This document shows positions 1-14,100 of a stretch of DNA of 64,000 bases, piece by piece. Numbering within the stretch: position 1 is the stretch's first letter; each line of letters starts with the position of its first letter. Source of the DNA: Acanthopleura granulata (Eukaryota > Mollusca > Polyplacophora > Chitonida > Chitonidae); the NCBI GenBank assembly GCA_016165875.1, contig JABBOT010000080.1:13670133-13734132 (forward strand), given 5' to 3'. The notes beneath the pieces are model-generated. The model did not search any database. It was given only the letters and a program-made list of their open reading frames with translations, and was not told the origin of the DNA. Made by a program: the position numbers and the translations under genes.

Positions 1-3
1 ATA

Positions 4-24
4 CCGACCATGCCGCTTGGTCGG
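4..24. repeat. Short hairpin
   Basis: CCGACCA and TGGTCGG are perfect 7-bp inverted arms around a 7-base loop at the left edge of the window. No further context is visible. Confidence 0.4.
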
Positions 25-3000
25 GTTTTATCTTCATTTACAACGCGTGCTGTTTTTATTGAATTCACCGACACTTGTCTATTCTGAATAGCGACAGGGA
101 TTTCCAGTCCCCATTGTATCTTGTGCATGTTAATCCGCACTGTATAATCTGCCACAGCGTGGTACTGACTGACTGCTCCTACTCTCCGCCGTTATCTTCA
201 CTAGGGGGGCAGAGAGGTGTTGTCAGAAAAGGAGATAATCCTCATAGCGAACAGTTCACTAAACGATGAAGACATTCTCTTGAAGTTGATTTTGATTTAA
301 ACACCCCACACACTGTTAGGTGAGCTTACATTGACTAATTCAGGATATCAATAAATACTTCAGTTTACGGTCACATTATTTTCCAAATTTCATTAAATTA
401 AGCATTGATGACCAATCTTCTAGGAAACATCACATGGAAATGTAAGAGACCCTGATTGATGAAGTTCAACTCTTTCAGGCTTACGAGACGTCCTAAACCG
501 ATAAACACTGTTGGGAAATTCACTTTTGTGGATTTCCGAAGATGGAAACAGTTGTACTTTGACTTGACGAGTATGAAAAAAACTTGCCGATGTGACAGTT
601 CCAGTTCCATGCATGTTTACTCATCAGCCTAGCGTTTTTTCCCATGTAGGCCTACCGAAAGGCCCATTCCTTTACCCATTTAAAGAAATAAAAGTTGGCG
701 CAAAAAACCAACGTAATTCACCTTGCTTGCTTGCACTGAACTTATTAGTGACACATCTGCAAACTGTGCACACTCAAATTCCCTATAATTATCATGATGT
801 GTTAATTTTATTAGATGTCTTATGGTAGGTGCTTGTCACTGTGTCACATGACACTAGCTTCATGGGTAGCCAAAGAGACTAGCCTCTTTCCCTGACACCA
901 GCAACAACGGCTGGGGTAGATTTCCCAGTAGTGGGCTGGGCGCCTTGCTATAACCCACAGAATATGGGTCAGGCCTTAACCCATCTCCTCTCCCTGCCTG
1001 ACACTAGGTCGTTCCCACAACCAGAACTACAGGCGGAAAATCAACAACTCTCTTCTGCAATGTGGCATTTTTTGCACCACCACAAACCGCAAGAGGACAA
1101 GTACAGAGCACGGTGCCCGTGCACGCAAGTGTGCGTAGCGGCGTATAGCCATCATCGTGCTCCGACCTGTCTGAAGATCTGGCTTTATAGGGCAGTCTGA
1201 GCTTAGGCTGAGGTAAACAAATCTTTGAGCTGGGGCATGCATTCTGACCCAGCTTATTCTGATCTGTGAGCATAGTAGGCAGACAAGTTTAAAAACACTC
1301 GCCGTTTGATTATCAGCCAGCATTTGAATGTTCATCTGACAGTGTTGATGATTGTACAACTCACAGGCCAAACATGCACTGCTTTCAAATACTTATCAAA
1401 AATATCAAAAAAAAAAAATAAGAAACTTGTTAAGGGCAGAAGTGATGTAGGAAATGACATGGAAGGCATTTATACTGTTGTGTGTAGAACAGTAAGCAGG
1501 TCATATGCCGTGATCACCTGGTATTGACAGTCCATTAAATGTGATAATATATATGATATATGTGATTTAAGGTGCTGTCTGCCCATAATAACAGCTGCCT
1601 TTTTTTTTTTGGCTTTTTTTGACAACACATGTTGAGGATGGTCTAACTCTTGAAAGCTCTCTCAAATTATATTAATTGATCTTGACGTTTGTATCTTTTG
1701 CCAGGGACTGAACCCTCTTTACTCCAAATAGAGGGAGCTGTTTTTCTATCACTTTATCTCTTTGGCAGTAACTACATGTAGTTAGAAGGAATTTTTTTTT
1801 TTTTTTGAGTGACAGGCTATGTGGTCAAGAATTCATAATGAAAGCTACATGTATATGTTGTTGTTTAACCGTAACTAGCCCCTGTGGTGAGTGTCCACTT
1901 GGGCCATATTCCCCACCCAGGCAGCCCAAACCTTCTTAATTAACCCTACATATTTTAGGGACCCTCCAGATTTATTAACTTGTCGGATTTAATTTGGAGT
2001 AATTTGGTGCAGAAGTGAACCTTCTGTGGAGCAAATTTTGTTATCTGGTATTTGTTGTGGTGATCTCTTCACCCCCAACCCTTCTGAATCCACCCCACCT
2101 CCTCCCCCACGATGTTGCCCATGATTGACTCCTTCAGTATCTCCCCAGCTCTGGGCTACTAGCTGTACATTCAGACCTAAGAAAACCTCCTGGTTCTCAG
2201 AGTAAGTAAGCTTACACATAAAAAGGTTTGTGGGTTAATAAAGAGAAGGTTGGCAGGGCTGAGCTCCAGGCTGGATCAGATCTGTCTGAAGAAACACAGC
2301 CAGGCCAGCCCCTAGTGTCACACTGCCTTGATTTATCAACTTGCCACTCTGCCACTGTACTGCAGGAGGGGGCTCTGACAGGGTTTCTAGGAGCTAGGGC
2401 CACGTGCTGAGGACCCCTGAGAACAAGCCCTGTAAAAAGGATTCTCTTTGAGATTGTCATCTTCAATGTTTATTGTACAGTGTATAGAGGAACATATGTA
2501 CATTTATGTCTATGAGACAAATCACCACAATGAACTTTACAAGATATCTTTTTCAAGTTATAGAACATCAGATGAACATTATTGCCTGTCAGAATAAGCC
2601 AGGTCTGTCTCCCCAGCCATCCATGTTAGAGCTATGGGATCTGCTCTTCTGGTTCCTGCAGCGGGGAGTTGGGGGGGGGGGGGATACTTGAAATACTGGA
2701 AATCTAGGACTTAGAATAGAGTCTGTTTGTTTGAATTCATAGGTATTTGTACTTATCTGGCCCATGCTAATTACTCCTGATTTAGGGAGTGTGATTGATG
2801 GAAGAGCCTGCTCAGTTCACGACTTCTAGCCTGGGCTTATATATGCAGCTGAACTTTTTTCTGAAGGATATTTGTGCTACATGTAGCTATTAATTGTTCC
2901 AGAAGTGGTTTTAGTCTGAAATTTTACAGAAATACATGCTGGGTCAAGTCAGTATATTTCTGAACAAGAGTTGGGTCATAATAACGGGCTGCTCTAAGAA

Positions 3001-5799
3001 CACAAAGAACTGTCTGGTCAACTGAGGGCACTGTGTAAGAAAACTAGCCTAGAAAACCCCAGGGCCATGCACACCTGCCCCTGCTGTATCAAATTGAGGG
3101 GGTAGGGGGTCATGTGGACTGGTCAGTGCAACAGTCTGCCCCTCTCCCTTCCCCCATTCTCCTCTCATCAGCTGGCCTATTCTTCTGGGGCAGTCAGGTG
3201 AAGCCACAGGCTAATGACTCTGTAATTGGAGAGCCAGAAGGAAGGAATGTGGGGAGATAAGGCAGACAGAGCTGTGTAAGAAACCCTCACTCCCTGCTCC
3301 CATCTTCCCTCCCTCCACTGCTTTACCATCAGCTCTCTGGCATGCATATAGGCATGGAGGGACAAAAACATGGTCAGCATCATTGAGTCTGTGTCCTAGA
3401 CATTCGGGGGATATAGTTCAAGTAATGCGAAATCCTGCTTCTCAGCATGAATTTACTTCGAAATAATCGGACTGACACCTGAACACGAATCTATATGATA
3501 ACCCATAAACCTCGTGCTAATGCGCGATTTAAATATGAATTAAACATGAATTTCACGCCTTTCTTGGGGAAGACTCATTATCATATTCAGAGAATATTTT
3601 CATATCCATAAAAGGTACCCAAACTGGAGCCAAGATCTCAAATTAAAAAGTAGTTAAATTTTTTTATAAAAATGTGCTTTTTTTCATTAATTTGATGGTG
3701 AAAATGTGTGTCTTAATTTTATCCTCACTCCATGTATATCCTTGTTAGGTGTCACATCTAGCTTACTGGTAATATTGGATGTAGTTCCACTATCTCTCAA
3801 CTTCTGAAACAAATTACAGAATCGGAAAGGGACACCCAAATGAAGAAGGTTTTGGTATAAAGCCATGATCGTTCATTCCATGTGAATTCGAGACTGTAAA
3901 ACTGCTATTGCGCATATGTCGGTGGTCTTGAATGAGTCAGACAGTGTAAGCTTTACAGTGCGACCAACTTAGAGCATCATTGAATTCTGCCACCTGGAGA
4001 TTTGCGCTACAGATTGCTGCTCCTGCTGTGTGGCCGTGGACAACCTGTGCGTGCATGTATAGTGTGCTCTTGGAGTCGTCAGCCATGCTTTCTGCTCACG
4101 ATTAACTGTCGATGGTGCACACGTGGCAGTCACCACCAGTCATGTGAGACAGCAGTCTGTACTTATTGCTTTGGTGTCTGACAGAGCACTAGCAATAATG
4201 CAGGTAGATAATTGGCCTTACTGTACCAGGTGAATCAAGTGTTTATGTACCTTGATAGTATCTGTCAAGTTTGTTGCACATTGTCATGAACACAGAAACA
4301 TAGGTTATTCTTTCACGTATTTTAGTACAAATTACTGGAAATGTACCTTAAATTTAACCAAGGACCAACAAGCTTGTTTTGTCTGAATGGTGTTTTGAGG
4401 TTTGTTTGGAAAGGTAGGATGATTTCCTTCTGGAACGATCTTCTAACAGCAAAAGTGAAATCCTATGACATGTTTACTTCCAAAAGTAGATCTTGTAGAT
4501 CAGTATATGTCCATTAATGTTGGCTTTCTCACAGTTACACTTTTCCTGTAATATGCATGTATACATAGGTAGACCACATATTAGATAAATCGAAAATATA
4601 AAATACAACACAGGTCCAGGCATAATATTGAAAACTGCTGGGCTCCAGATAGCGTGCGTATTTGCGTAATTTATGCATAATTTTTTTTAAATTACACATC
4701 AGTTTTAAAAATCTTGCATCCCAGATATATGTCAAAACACAAAGGTATGGAGACAACTTTATTTTTATGGATATCTGCAGCCCTTGCAACTAACTGGGGC
4801 AGTAATGTATGTGGGTCTAGAAGAACAACAAAGCACATTTTGAGATCGGCCATCTTCATTTCCCGGCCAAATGAAAGCCTATGATCTCTACCACACCTTT
4901 ACAGTTGTTTCTGATGAAAAAAATACTTCTGAAACCTGCATAATTGAATCGGTAGCAGCGGAGGTATGCTTGAAGATTTGTGTTTTGCTGAATGCAGGAG
5001 CATTTAAACCTCATACACAGAAGAGCTCCATAAAGATATTAACATTGCTATGACAATGCCTTTGAGAGAGCAATTAGCTGTGACAGAAATAATGACTAAA
5101 CCTGATGCAATCACAGTGATCAATAAAACATTTGGTTGATAAATTGAACAATCATATTCCAATGTTTTATTGGTAACCAGGGTGCTCTTGTATCAGTATC
5201 TTTACAACAGTTCAGAAAAAAAAAATGGCCTACATGCATGTAGTGTCTTTAATGTAAAGTGATGTGAGATGTCAATTATAATCAATATACGTGTACATGA
5301 CTATTAATTTATTGTTACCTGTAATTGGTTAGACTCGTGGCAATAATTTTTTTGGCGTGTTTGTGTGTTGGGAGAAATGAATGAAGTTTTGTGTCGTTGC
5401 AGCCATTTAATATTGAAAGGCAAATTATCAGGTTTAATTTAATCGTCCGCTTTACGTTTTACTCACGCTTATAAGTATGGATGAGTAAATACTCATCAGT
5501 CAAAAAAGTTACCTGGAGCCCTGACACTGGAAAGAAAAATATCAGAACTGTCTGCAGATGTTATGTGAAAAAGGTAGTGACATGTACGGCCCTGGCAGTG
5601 ATTCAGGGATTATATTAAATCAATTAGCAGTGATGTAGTAGAGGTTGCCCTTAGTGCCTCATTACCCATGCCATGTGCAGGAAGGGTTATATAAGCTGAA
5701 CACTGTATCCAAATGACCACCAGTCACTCAGGGGTTATTCCGACTCCCACTCACTCCAGGGAGACTGGGTATTGACATCAGGTCTCTAATTGTATTGTA

Positions 5800-6070
5800 A
5801 TTAAAAGACTGCGCTTGGTGACCATCAGGCTCAGAGGCTTCCTGCAATTTGGCGCGTTACCTGGGCGCGGAGACACAGCGCTGTGCCAGCCTGCAGTGGT
5901 GGTCGTTGTGGAGATCAGCATGACCGTATTGAATCGACTTGACCATCGGGACACGCCGCCTCTCCAGGCTGTCTGCAAGCGTGCCCGACAATCTGACGGC
6001 GCAGTGATGGCCATTTTATTGATTCCCGCAATCCACTTTGTACCAGCCATTCTCTCTGACATGGTCTATC
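5800..6070. promoter_or_regulatory. CpG-rich patch inside the presumed Ski intron
   Basis: This stretch has many CpGs and is GC-rich, while the kilobases on either side are AT-rich with few CpGs. Both strands are open, but no splice-bounded exon or known domain is visible. It is a candidate enhancer, conserved non-coding element or alternative promoter; the assignment rests on composition only. Confidence 0.35.
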
Positions 6071-7179
6071 CATGACCTACTGCTGACCTCTTCACAACCT
6101 TGGTTTGCACAAGCTGTTGCAGGCAGTCTGTCATTTTGCAGAGAATAGATAAAATGCAGACAAAATGCTATTAGTCAGAATTTCTTGGGGACAGATTTCT
6201 GCGTTAGAGTGATCATTTGACAGAATTAGGGTTTTATTAGCCCAGAAGGCAAATAAAAATGGTTATATGCTTTGAGCATACATGTAATTCTTTTAAATCT
6301 GTGCCTACACCGTTAGCCATGAAACAGTTGTTTTCAAACTAGAAGAGATTTTTTTTTTCGATTTTAGAGGAATATCCTCCTTGAATTAAATTGAAGAGAT
6401 GTCTCTGACATATTTTTACAGTGTATGTGGATGTTTGAGCCATAATAAAATAAGGAAAACTGGATATCTGTAATCACAGAGGTCTGTATGTGCATTTTGT
6501 ATACTGGTGTGTATGTGTCCTTTTCACTGCCTATAGTCTAGTAAGCTATTCATACGGCGGTTAAAATTGACATACTCGTGAATATAAGGTAATTAAAAAT
6601 GATTTATATTTTTCTCTCAGTACAAACACAGTTCTTCAAACTAAATAGTTGTGTAGATACTGAATAAATGTTAAACTGTGCAAATGTGGTTTTTATATAT
6701 ACAGTGACTGAGGTCAATTCATTGAAGAATGCTCTTTTCACAATAAAAAAGTGGGCCATCAATAAACAACCAAAACACTAGGCACCAACCCAGTCTTTAT
6801 GACTGCCCTGGAATGTTGCAAATGTTAAGATTACCTCCTCAAAAAGATGTTTTCTATGTTTTTGTGTGCAACAGAATATCACAAGTCCCTGACTGCATCT
6901 CTCTGTACCGAACAGTAAAGGCAGCTGTTGGGCTCAGCTACGTGTAGCTAGATGGCTGCAGGGAAGGATTTCAGATTGGTAGCTTCTGTGACACAACACG
7001 ATAAAGCTTCTTGCTGCTACATCTATTTAAACACGATCATGCGGCATAGTGACGTAGGATCGCTTTCCCCAAGGCTCATCACAGAGCACCTGTGGATCAG
7101 CTCGCAATTCTAGAGCAGAGGAAGACACCATTGGCAGTAGGCATTACCCCCTCATAGGGAGCCTCCTTTTGGCTCTCTG

Positions 7180-7410
7180 GTCTTTGACCTGAGCATGCTG
7201 CTGGGCAGACAAAGTGGATTACTATATCATGGTCAGTCAGACAGACCAGCCAGCTGGTCAGTGAATGTCCAGCCCTACAAATAGGCCTGGAGCTGTAATT
7301 ACCACCAGTTGGGGGTGGGTGGAGGCTTGGTCTGTCTGGACATATGGTCAGTTGTCACTTTGCGCTGGTTGACCTCAGAAGGTTGTTTTGTCTGACCTCC
7401 CCAGTTGTAC
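7180..7410. promoter_or_regulatory. Cluster of CAGAC/GTCTG (SMAD half-site-like) motifs
   Basis: Repeated CAGAC, GTCTG and GGTCAGT words occur here, including GTCAGTCAGACAGACCAG near 7232 and GGTCTGTCTGG near 7328. GTCT/CAGAC is the SMAD3/4 half-site. Function is speculative because the stretch is also cryptically simple in sequence. Confidence 0.25.
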
Positions 7411-8844
7411 CCCTGGACCTCTCTCTCTCTGGTCTCCCTTTCTCTCCCATCCATACAGCCATCCAGGGGGTCTGGAGGAGTCACTTGTGTCCTGCTTCAT
7501 TCTTGTGTGTCCAGCCATGATTGGACAGGTTTATTCCTCGACCAATCTTGTATGGATATTTCTCCTGTCGATCACAGGTGGGCAGAAGGTTTTCAACATC
7601 TTAAAATTCTCTTAAATACAGACAGTATTGTTTCATGCGTCAAAATTTCTGAAGTGTACATGCCAGGCTTATTAAACAGATTCAAGCTGTGGTGTACAGT
7701 GTTGGTTTGAAACTGGTTTTTTTTGGTACAGACAAGGTTTCTTGAGACAAACAACTTTTATCGAACTCAATTTGAAAAGTACTAAAACATAATTTTTTCT
7801 GCACACTATGTAATTCCCACTAATAACCAAGCTGCTGAAGTTATTTTGAAAAACTTAATTTCAAGATACAATAAAAACTCAAATTACGCGACATTTCGGG
7901 AAATAAAAAAAAAACTGAAAGATATATTTTGATCAGTGTTGTGAAGATTACGTAAAATTCAAAATGTATTTGCGTACTGTGGGTGTGTGTTTGTAGCACC
8001 AGTAAGAACAAGCTGGGAAACTAAATTATTAAAGTGGGATGTACATGTAGAGATGATCAGACTCGCAGCATTCACACGAAAAGATTATGGACTGAAATTT
8101 TTAAACTTAATCTGTACATGAATTTGTACATGTATACACTACGATGCTTCTACCAGTTCATCACAGCTGACTCTGAAAGGCCGGTTTTCTATGAATATGA
8201 ATATGTATTTTTTGTTGTTGTTGTTGCCTGTTCTAGTAGAATGTTTACAGAAAGAATGACAATTTAAGGTATATAGGATTGGTTATTCTTCACAGGATGT
8301 GAACCCGGTAAATGTTACCTCAAGTCAATCACTGACAGCCCACCTGGCAGAATTCATTAACCTCCTGTTGCATGAATATGCATTACAATGACGTGTAACA
8401 GGTGATTCTGTAGCGAGTAAATGTTTATTGATACCCCAGGCTAAGACGATCTATGATGCTTGATCGTTCAGTGTGTCTGTGTTGTGCTAATGACTGAAAA
8501 CTAAGAGAACTTGTCCCTGTGGAATGAATGTGGAATAGGCTGAGTGTAAATTATATTAGTCAAATGTTTGTAATGAGATAAAGCACTAATTTTGTCCAGG
8601 TCATACAAGGACATACACATGTAGTTACTAAACAAGCCTGCTTCCTATGATTCAAATGCGTCTCAAAACAGTTGGTTAATGGTCCCTAATTGTTGAAAAA
8701 AGAAATACTTATTACATTTTGACTGCCTGGCCTACATTGTATATACATCTAAGAATTGTTTTATTTCAATTACAAAAGTATGAACATATGAGAACTATTT
8801 GTTCTTTTATTGTAACGTAATATTTGTACTGTTATTATAAACAC

Positions 8845-9140
8845 TTTGACATCCAAGGCTGGCTGATTCTGCTACCATGAATACCTAACACCCAAGGCCC
8901 ACTTGTTTGTTGCAAAAGTGTCAACATTAAAGGCCTGCTGATTCTATCACAAAAATATGCACAATTAAGTCATACTAATTCTGCAACAAAAATGTAAACA
9001 CCTCTATTTCAGTTACAAAAACTATTACACCTAAGGTGGTCTACTGCTATAGTTTGTCACAGTAATGTAAACACAAATGGCCTACACCTATTATGTTAGC
9101 ACAGCTCAGTGTTTAACACCAAAGGCCTATCTATAGTACT
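8845..9140. repeat. Decayed ~37-bp tandem repeat
   Basis: About eight diverged copies of a unit resembling aacacccaaggcctgctgat start near 8849, 8887, 8924, 8960, 8997, 9028, 9071 and 9116. Most spacings are 36-38. The copies are strongly diverged, so this is an old array. Confidence 0.55.
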
Positions 9141-10115
9141 GTGTCTGACATGAAAATTGAACCATGAAAGTACTTTTTTTAGAGGCCCATGAAGAGACAT
9201 TATGAGACATTTTTTCACTAGGATAACCCCCTATCTACATGTAGATGTACCAAACACCTCGAAACACCTTTCTGTGATCATGAGAACTGTCAGAATCAAG
9301 CAAAATGGGCAATTTAGTCATGGATGAAATTTGAGGTTACATACATGTACAGCAGCTGTTCCGAGAATTTAAGAATTTTTCATATGAATGGTTGATTAGT
9401 GTTTCATTGCCTTTAACGATGACATGTTCTGGTCAAGAATAGACAAGGATGTCAGTTGTTTTCGTCTCACATGGGTAAGATAAAAAAACAACCGCCCAGA
9501 TCTGATTGTGGTCTAGGCAGCGGGCCAGTGCTTGTTTTCTTGCGGGAACACGGAACCCTACTCCTGCATCAGAAAACGAGGCGCTCAATTGCGGGGATAT
9601 TATAAAGCCCAAGATTCATCAGGACTTAAAAAATACAGGCAGCCAAAAAGGAGCTGGAGAAGGGCAGAAAAAATTGCTGACATTATAAAGGTTGTTGAAG
9701 GCTTGGCATAGCAGGAGACATTCTTGATGTTTATGATGACAGATTTGGCCTCCTAAGCCCCCAATAATTTCCTGTTGCCATGGTTTTGTGAATAGCCCTG
9801 GCTTAGAGAGTAATAATTTGCCCATTTTGTCTGGTGAGGTAGTTATAAGGCAAGGCTGGCTGTAGGTATGGCTGAAGACCGCCAGGGACGGATTCTGTCC
9901 ACGCTGCATTATTATGTGACCCCTAAGCAAATTAGCTGTCTTGGTCTGCCACTTAAGATTGAGCCTTTATTTCTGGAGTTGTCAAACAAATGGACAGCCC
10001 CCTCTCCCCCTCCCTCCCCCCTTCCAGAGCCTCTGTTAATGGCAGATTATTGGAAAAGCTTTGTCATTATAGGATTATTCAGGAGATGTTTATACTCAAG
10101 TCTTATGAAGATGCT

Positions 10116-10185
10116 GGGATCTAGGGGTGAGGAGGGATCTAGGGGTGAGGAGGGGTGAGGAGGGATCTAGGGGTGAGGAGGGACC
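10116..10185. repeat. Short tandem repeat, ~18 bp unit
   Basis: GGATCTAGGGGTGAGGAG is repeated about three times, with an extra partial GGGTGAGGAG. The ORF passing through it is incidental. Confidence 0.8.
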
Positions 10186-10779
10186 CGTTGTCAGTGGGTG
10201 CATGTACAGTACTCTCAGGCTTCCCTTCAGCATGAACAAGTGACACCCCCCACCACCCTCAGTCTACAGCTGTGGGCACCTATCCTGCCCTTTCTGATAA
10301 ACTATGTGTTTTTAAAATAAAATGTTTTCATGTATTTCTCTGTAGAATATAATCTTTTTAGTAAATCCATCAAGTTGCAGAGAAAAGTAAAATGTAAATG
10401 AATAAATACAGTTGCATACAACAAAATTTTATATACATGACAGACTTCATTTCTAACAGAGCAGAACTGCTCGCAGGACTGAAAAAAAGTTACAATGTAC
10501 ATTTTCCATGTAGGTGTGTGAGGTGTTTAAGCCTACAGCTTGGTTGTTATGAGTAAAATGACAGGTGTAATATTCAAGAGCATGAAGCACTTCCACCCCA
10601 GTTGTTTTGTTTATGACAGTGGGTGTGTTTGCCATGCCTGTATTGGCAGCATAACCCAGAAAGAGGCTGAGAACGGTACCACCTACACTTATCTCTGTAT
10701 GAGATGCTGTAGATCTGCCATATTGGCTCGCCTGTCTGTGCCATGCAGCGGCCTGTAAACCATACATATAGGCTCCTCT

Positions 10780-11100
10780 CTGGACCAGACAGAATAACAG
10801 GTCTGACTGTTATTGACGGCAGTAAATCGGCTCATTGGCTGGCCGGCGGTCAATATTCCACCGACCGGCGTCCTGCCAGCGGACGCAGTCACCACTTAAC
10901 GGCGTGGCGTCTCGCCGAACACTAGACAATGGTCAATGTGAAATTGCTTCCCCCACGGCGCGATCATTACGGCCATCCAATATTGACCATATTGATGCGG
11001 CCGCCGCCTCTAGAGGGGTTTTCCAATAGCGTCTCGACCGGCTCTGCGCTCGCGCCATGGTGACCATTCGCTGGAGCGCACAAGCACTGGCAGCCACAAT
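10780..11100. promoter_or_regulatory. CpG island-like patch with Kozak-like ATG
   Basis: This is a dense CpG stretch (GCGGCCGCCGCC near 10997, CGCTCGCGCCATGG near 11047) in otherwise CpG-poor DNA. The inverted words CAATATTGACC and GGTCAATATT flank it. An ATG in strong context (GCCATGG) at 11057 opens a 71-codon frame, but no convincing donor was found, so no exon is called. It may be an alternative promoter or intronic enhancer of Ski. Confidence 0.35.
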
Positions 11101-14100
11101 GAATGACTTTGTTAGGGAGAACATTGCCAACATAAAAAATAACTCTCTTCTCATTGATTTTCGGGAGCTATTTTTTTCTATCTGCCTTTCCCTGTCATTG
11201 GAAAGCTGTGTTGTTGGCTCAGTGCCAAGCCAGGAATCCAAAGCTAGACATGACCCCCATATAACTCTTTAAATTGATAGGTACTAACATGGATCCACAG
11301 AATGTGAGGGACTATTCCCTGGACACTTAGATTGTAATATAGTTTCATTTTTCCAAATGTATTCTCCACTCATAAATCTGTCTGACCTCATATGAATGAA
11401 AAAAAAAAATGTGTATGGAGTTAAAAGGCCAAATGAACAAAAAATACTTAAGAAATATATACATCGTTTGATGTATAATGCCAAAATGAACTTTACGCTC
11501 ATCAATTCTGTGAATACTCAAAATTTGTGAAGTTGGCTTTGGATCTTTTGGATTATGGGTATGGAAAGTGGTTAGTGAATATGAACTTTTTTAATGGACT
11601 TTATGAATTTTTTTGTATTTCATCTTGTTTTGAATTGTATTTTGCCCAACACTCAGATACAGGACTGTATTTAGTGAATAAACATGTTATGAAAGCACTG
11701 ATTGATTAGTGAACTCCCACTATTGGTTGATTTTAATGATATTATTGATTGAAATAAGATGTGCCTAATGGAACTTCTAGTGCAGTTTGTTTCTTTAAAT
11801 ATTAATGACATTGGCTAAAAAAATAACTTTCTTTTGGTGATATTTGTGGTAATTTATTGGGCTTTTAAAAGGTTTGTAACCATAGCAACAGTAACTAGAA
11901 AAATCCTCACTGGAACGGCAACATAATGCATAAGTGATGGTGTTCAGCGTGATGCAGATGAAGTGGAAAAAGGTGGGACGGAAAAGTGCACATGTGTGAG
12001 CCCGGACGCAGTGTGTGTACATTGCCTACACATGCTACAGCTGCAGTGGCGAGTTGAGAGGCAAACGTCCAGCAGGATGAGAAGCAACATTGATCTACTC
12101 CGCAGCCATATCAATAAATATTTAATTAGTATTGTCCTGGCGAATCTACAGCTGTCTGCATGTGGCTACATTTTGTTGTATAGTGTACATGTAGGTGGTT
12201 AGCGAGGCTGTTCAGCAGAGTGCCTGAAGTGGATAAGGCTGATAGTGTATTGGTGAATTCACTATGACCTCTCGCCAGCATGTCAACAAGTTCAAAACTT
12301 GCCTCGGTACTTTGCAGTTTTGAGGAAGAAGTCAGTAAAGTGAAAGTTTCCTCATTCATGACTTGTATATTGGTAGATATACTGCTTGTAAACCAAATTA
12401 TATATTATCAAGATATGCCTGTTGTGTTCTTGATTAGAATAGCAAATCTCTGGAAGCTTGAATAAAAATGAATACAGTACATGTCCTCTAGATGTCGTTC
12501 TTTACATCTCTTCACAACAACACAAGATGAGTAGATCTATACTTTAGATTTTTTTTAAACAACAGAAGATGACTAGAATACTACCACTAATTGTAGTTAA
12601 AAGTTAAATTTTGCAGTTAATGTCAGTATGCATTATCATTAAGTATTGATAATTCGTCCTGTTTTGAATGAACGTTCAAACTCTCCCCTCCCTCTGGACT
12701 GTGCAGGAATGCTGATAGTTACTAAGTCTTGCCAAAATGAAGGTATTTACAGAACCATTTTGTCGGCCGGGAGGGTGGGGGGTAGGTAGGGGGTTTGGAG
12801 TGAGGAGAAGAGTTGGCTGTGAGAGAAATCTTGGCAACCCAATCTGTGTAATCAAATCAGATGATACTGGAGCTATTTTAGTCTTGCAAATTGGATAACA
12901 TGTTGTAGGGGAAGATCTTCACTGGTATCATTTTGCTGTTGGCTGTAGACCACTTAATGAACTAAGATGAACATATGTATAAAACCAGCAGTTGTCAATG
13001 TTGCGGTTCAAATCTGACAAGGGACAATTTGTATATCATGGGCATGATGGCTAATTGGTACTTTAAAGGATTTCATGGTTTTATAGTTCGGAGAAATGAG
13101 ATTGATCCTTTGACAGACAAAATAACTGGCAGATGTGTTACATCATAGCAAGAAATTTAGAAGATTTTAATGCCCATTACATCCTTTAGATTTGCAACAT
13201 AAAACCAAATGTGTCTTCATTACCCACTGGATGTGCGGTAATTGAATTCTGCCTTAAAAGACGTAACGTGTAATTTAGCGAACAAATCCTTACAACAGCA
13301 ACTTTAATGAAATCAGAAAAATTATTTAGAGTTGAATGAAAACTTCCAAGTGTTGAATTTCTGATCCATGAGGAAATCCCTGCAGGAGCTGTGTAAAACC
13401 CTGAACAGCAGTTTGTACTGAGGTTTAAGGTCCCCAGGTATTTTTTTGGGAACTTCTCATTAGAGCAGAATGCCAATAGATCTGCTTCCATCGCACGGAC
13501 TCATTTCTGCAGAAGGGAAGACACAACTGGCATGGCCACGGAAGTAGTCCAATTATTTTTGAGACGGGTAAATCTTTTTCAAGCTTTTTGGCCAGGCGAA
13601 CTTGTAATTTGGGGTTCATTTTTCGGTTCCCACATTTTTTTTTTTTTTTTTTTTCAATTTTGTTTTTTGGGTACTGATTCCCAAGGAAATGCGAAGAGCG
13701 TTGCACGAATGGTTAATTATCACCTGGGCCTTTTGGGGAGTTGCAGGGCCGGTTTTCTGTGGGGTAAATATTAAAATGTGCCAAGCCAGCATATGGCACA
13801 TAGACAGCCCAGACCAGGAGCTGAGCTGTAACATTGAAGGAGGCATGTCAGCAGGGCCTGGAGGTGGGGAGGAAGCTTCACAGGGGAGTCAACATCATCA
13901 ACCTCTCTGCACTGGTGGAAAGATGCTGACCAGATGTGGGTAGGAAATGCAGTCTCAGAAATACCTAAGATGTGTGGTGAGGTCTGACTACCCTGGAATG
14001 AACACTTGTAGCCAGGCAGCATTTCTCCAGCTCCTCCGAAGCCAAGGTCACTCACACCTGGGGCTGGTCCCTGAAACCCACAACTCTTCTCATGAATGTT

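Noticed and set aside
11057..11272. 71-codon frame from a strong-context ATG
   Set aside because: No convincing donor or known domain; kept only as part of the CpG-rich patch.
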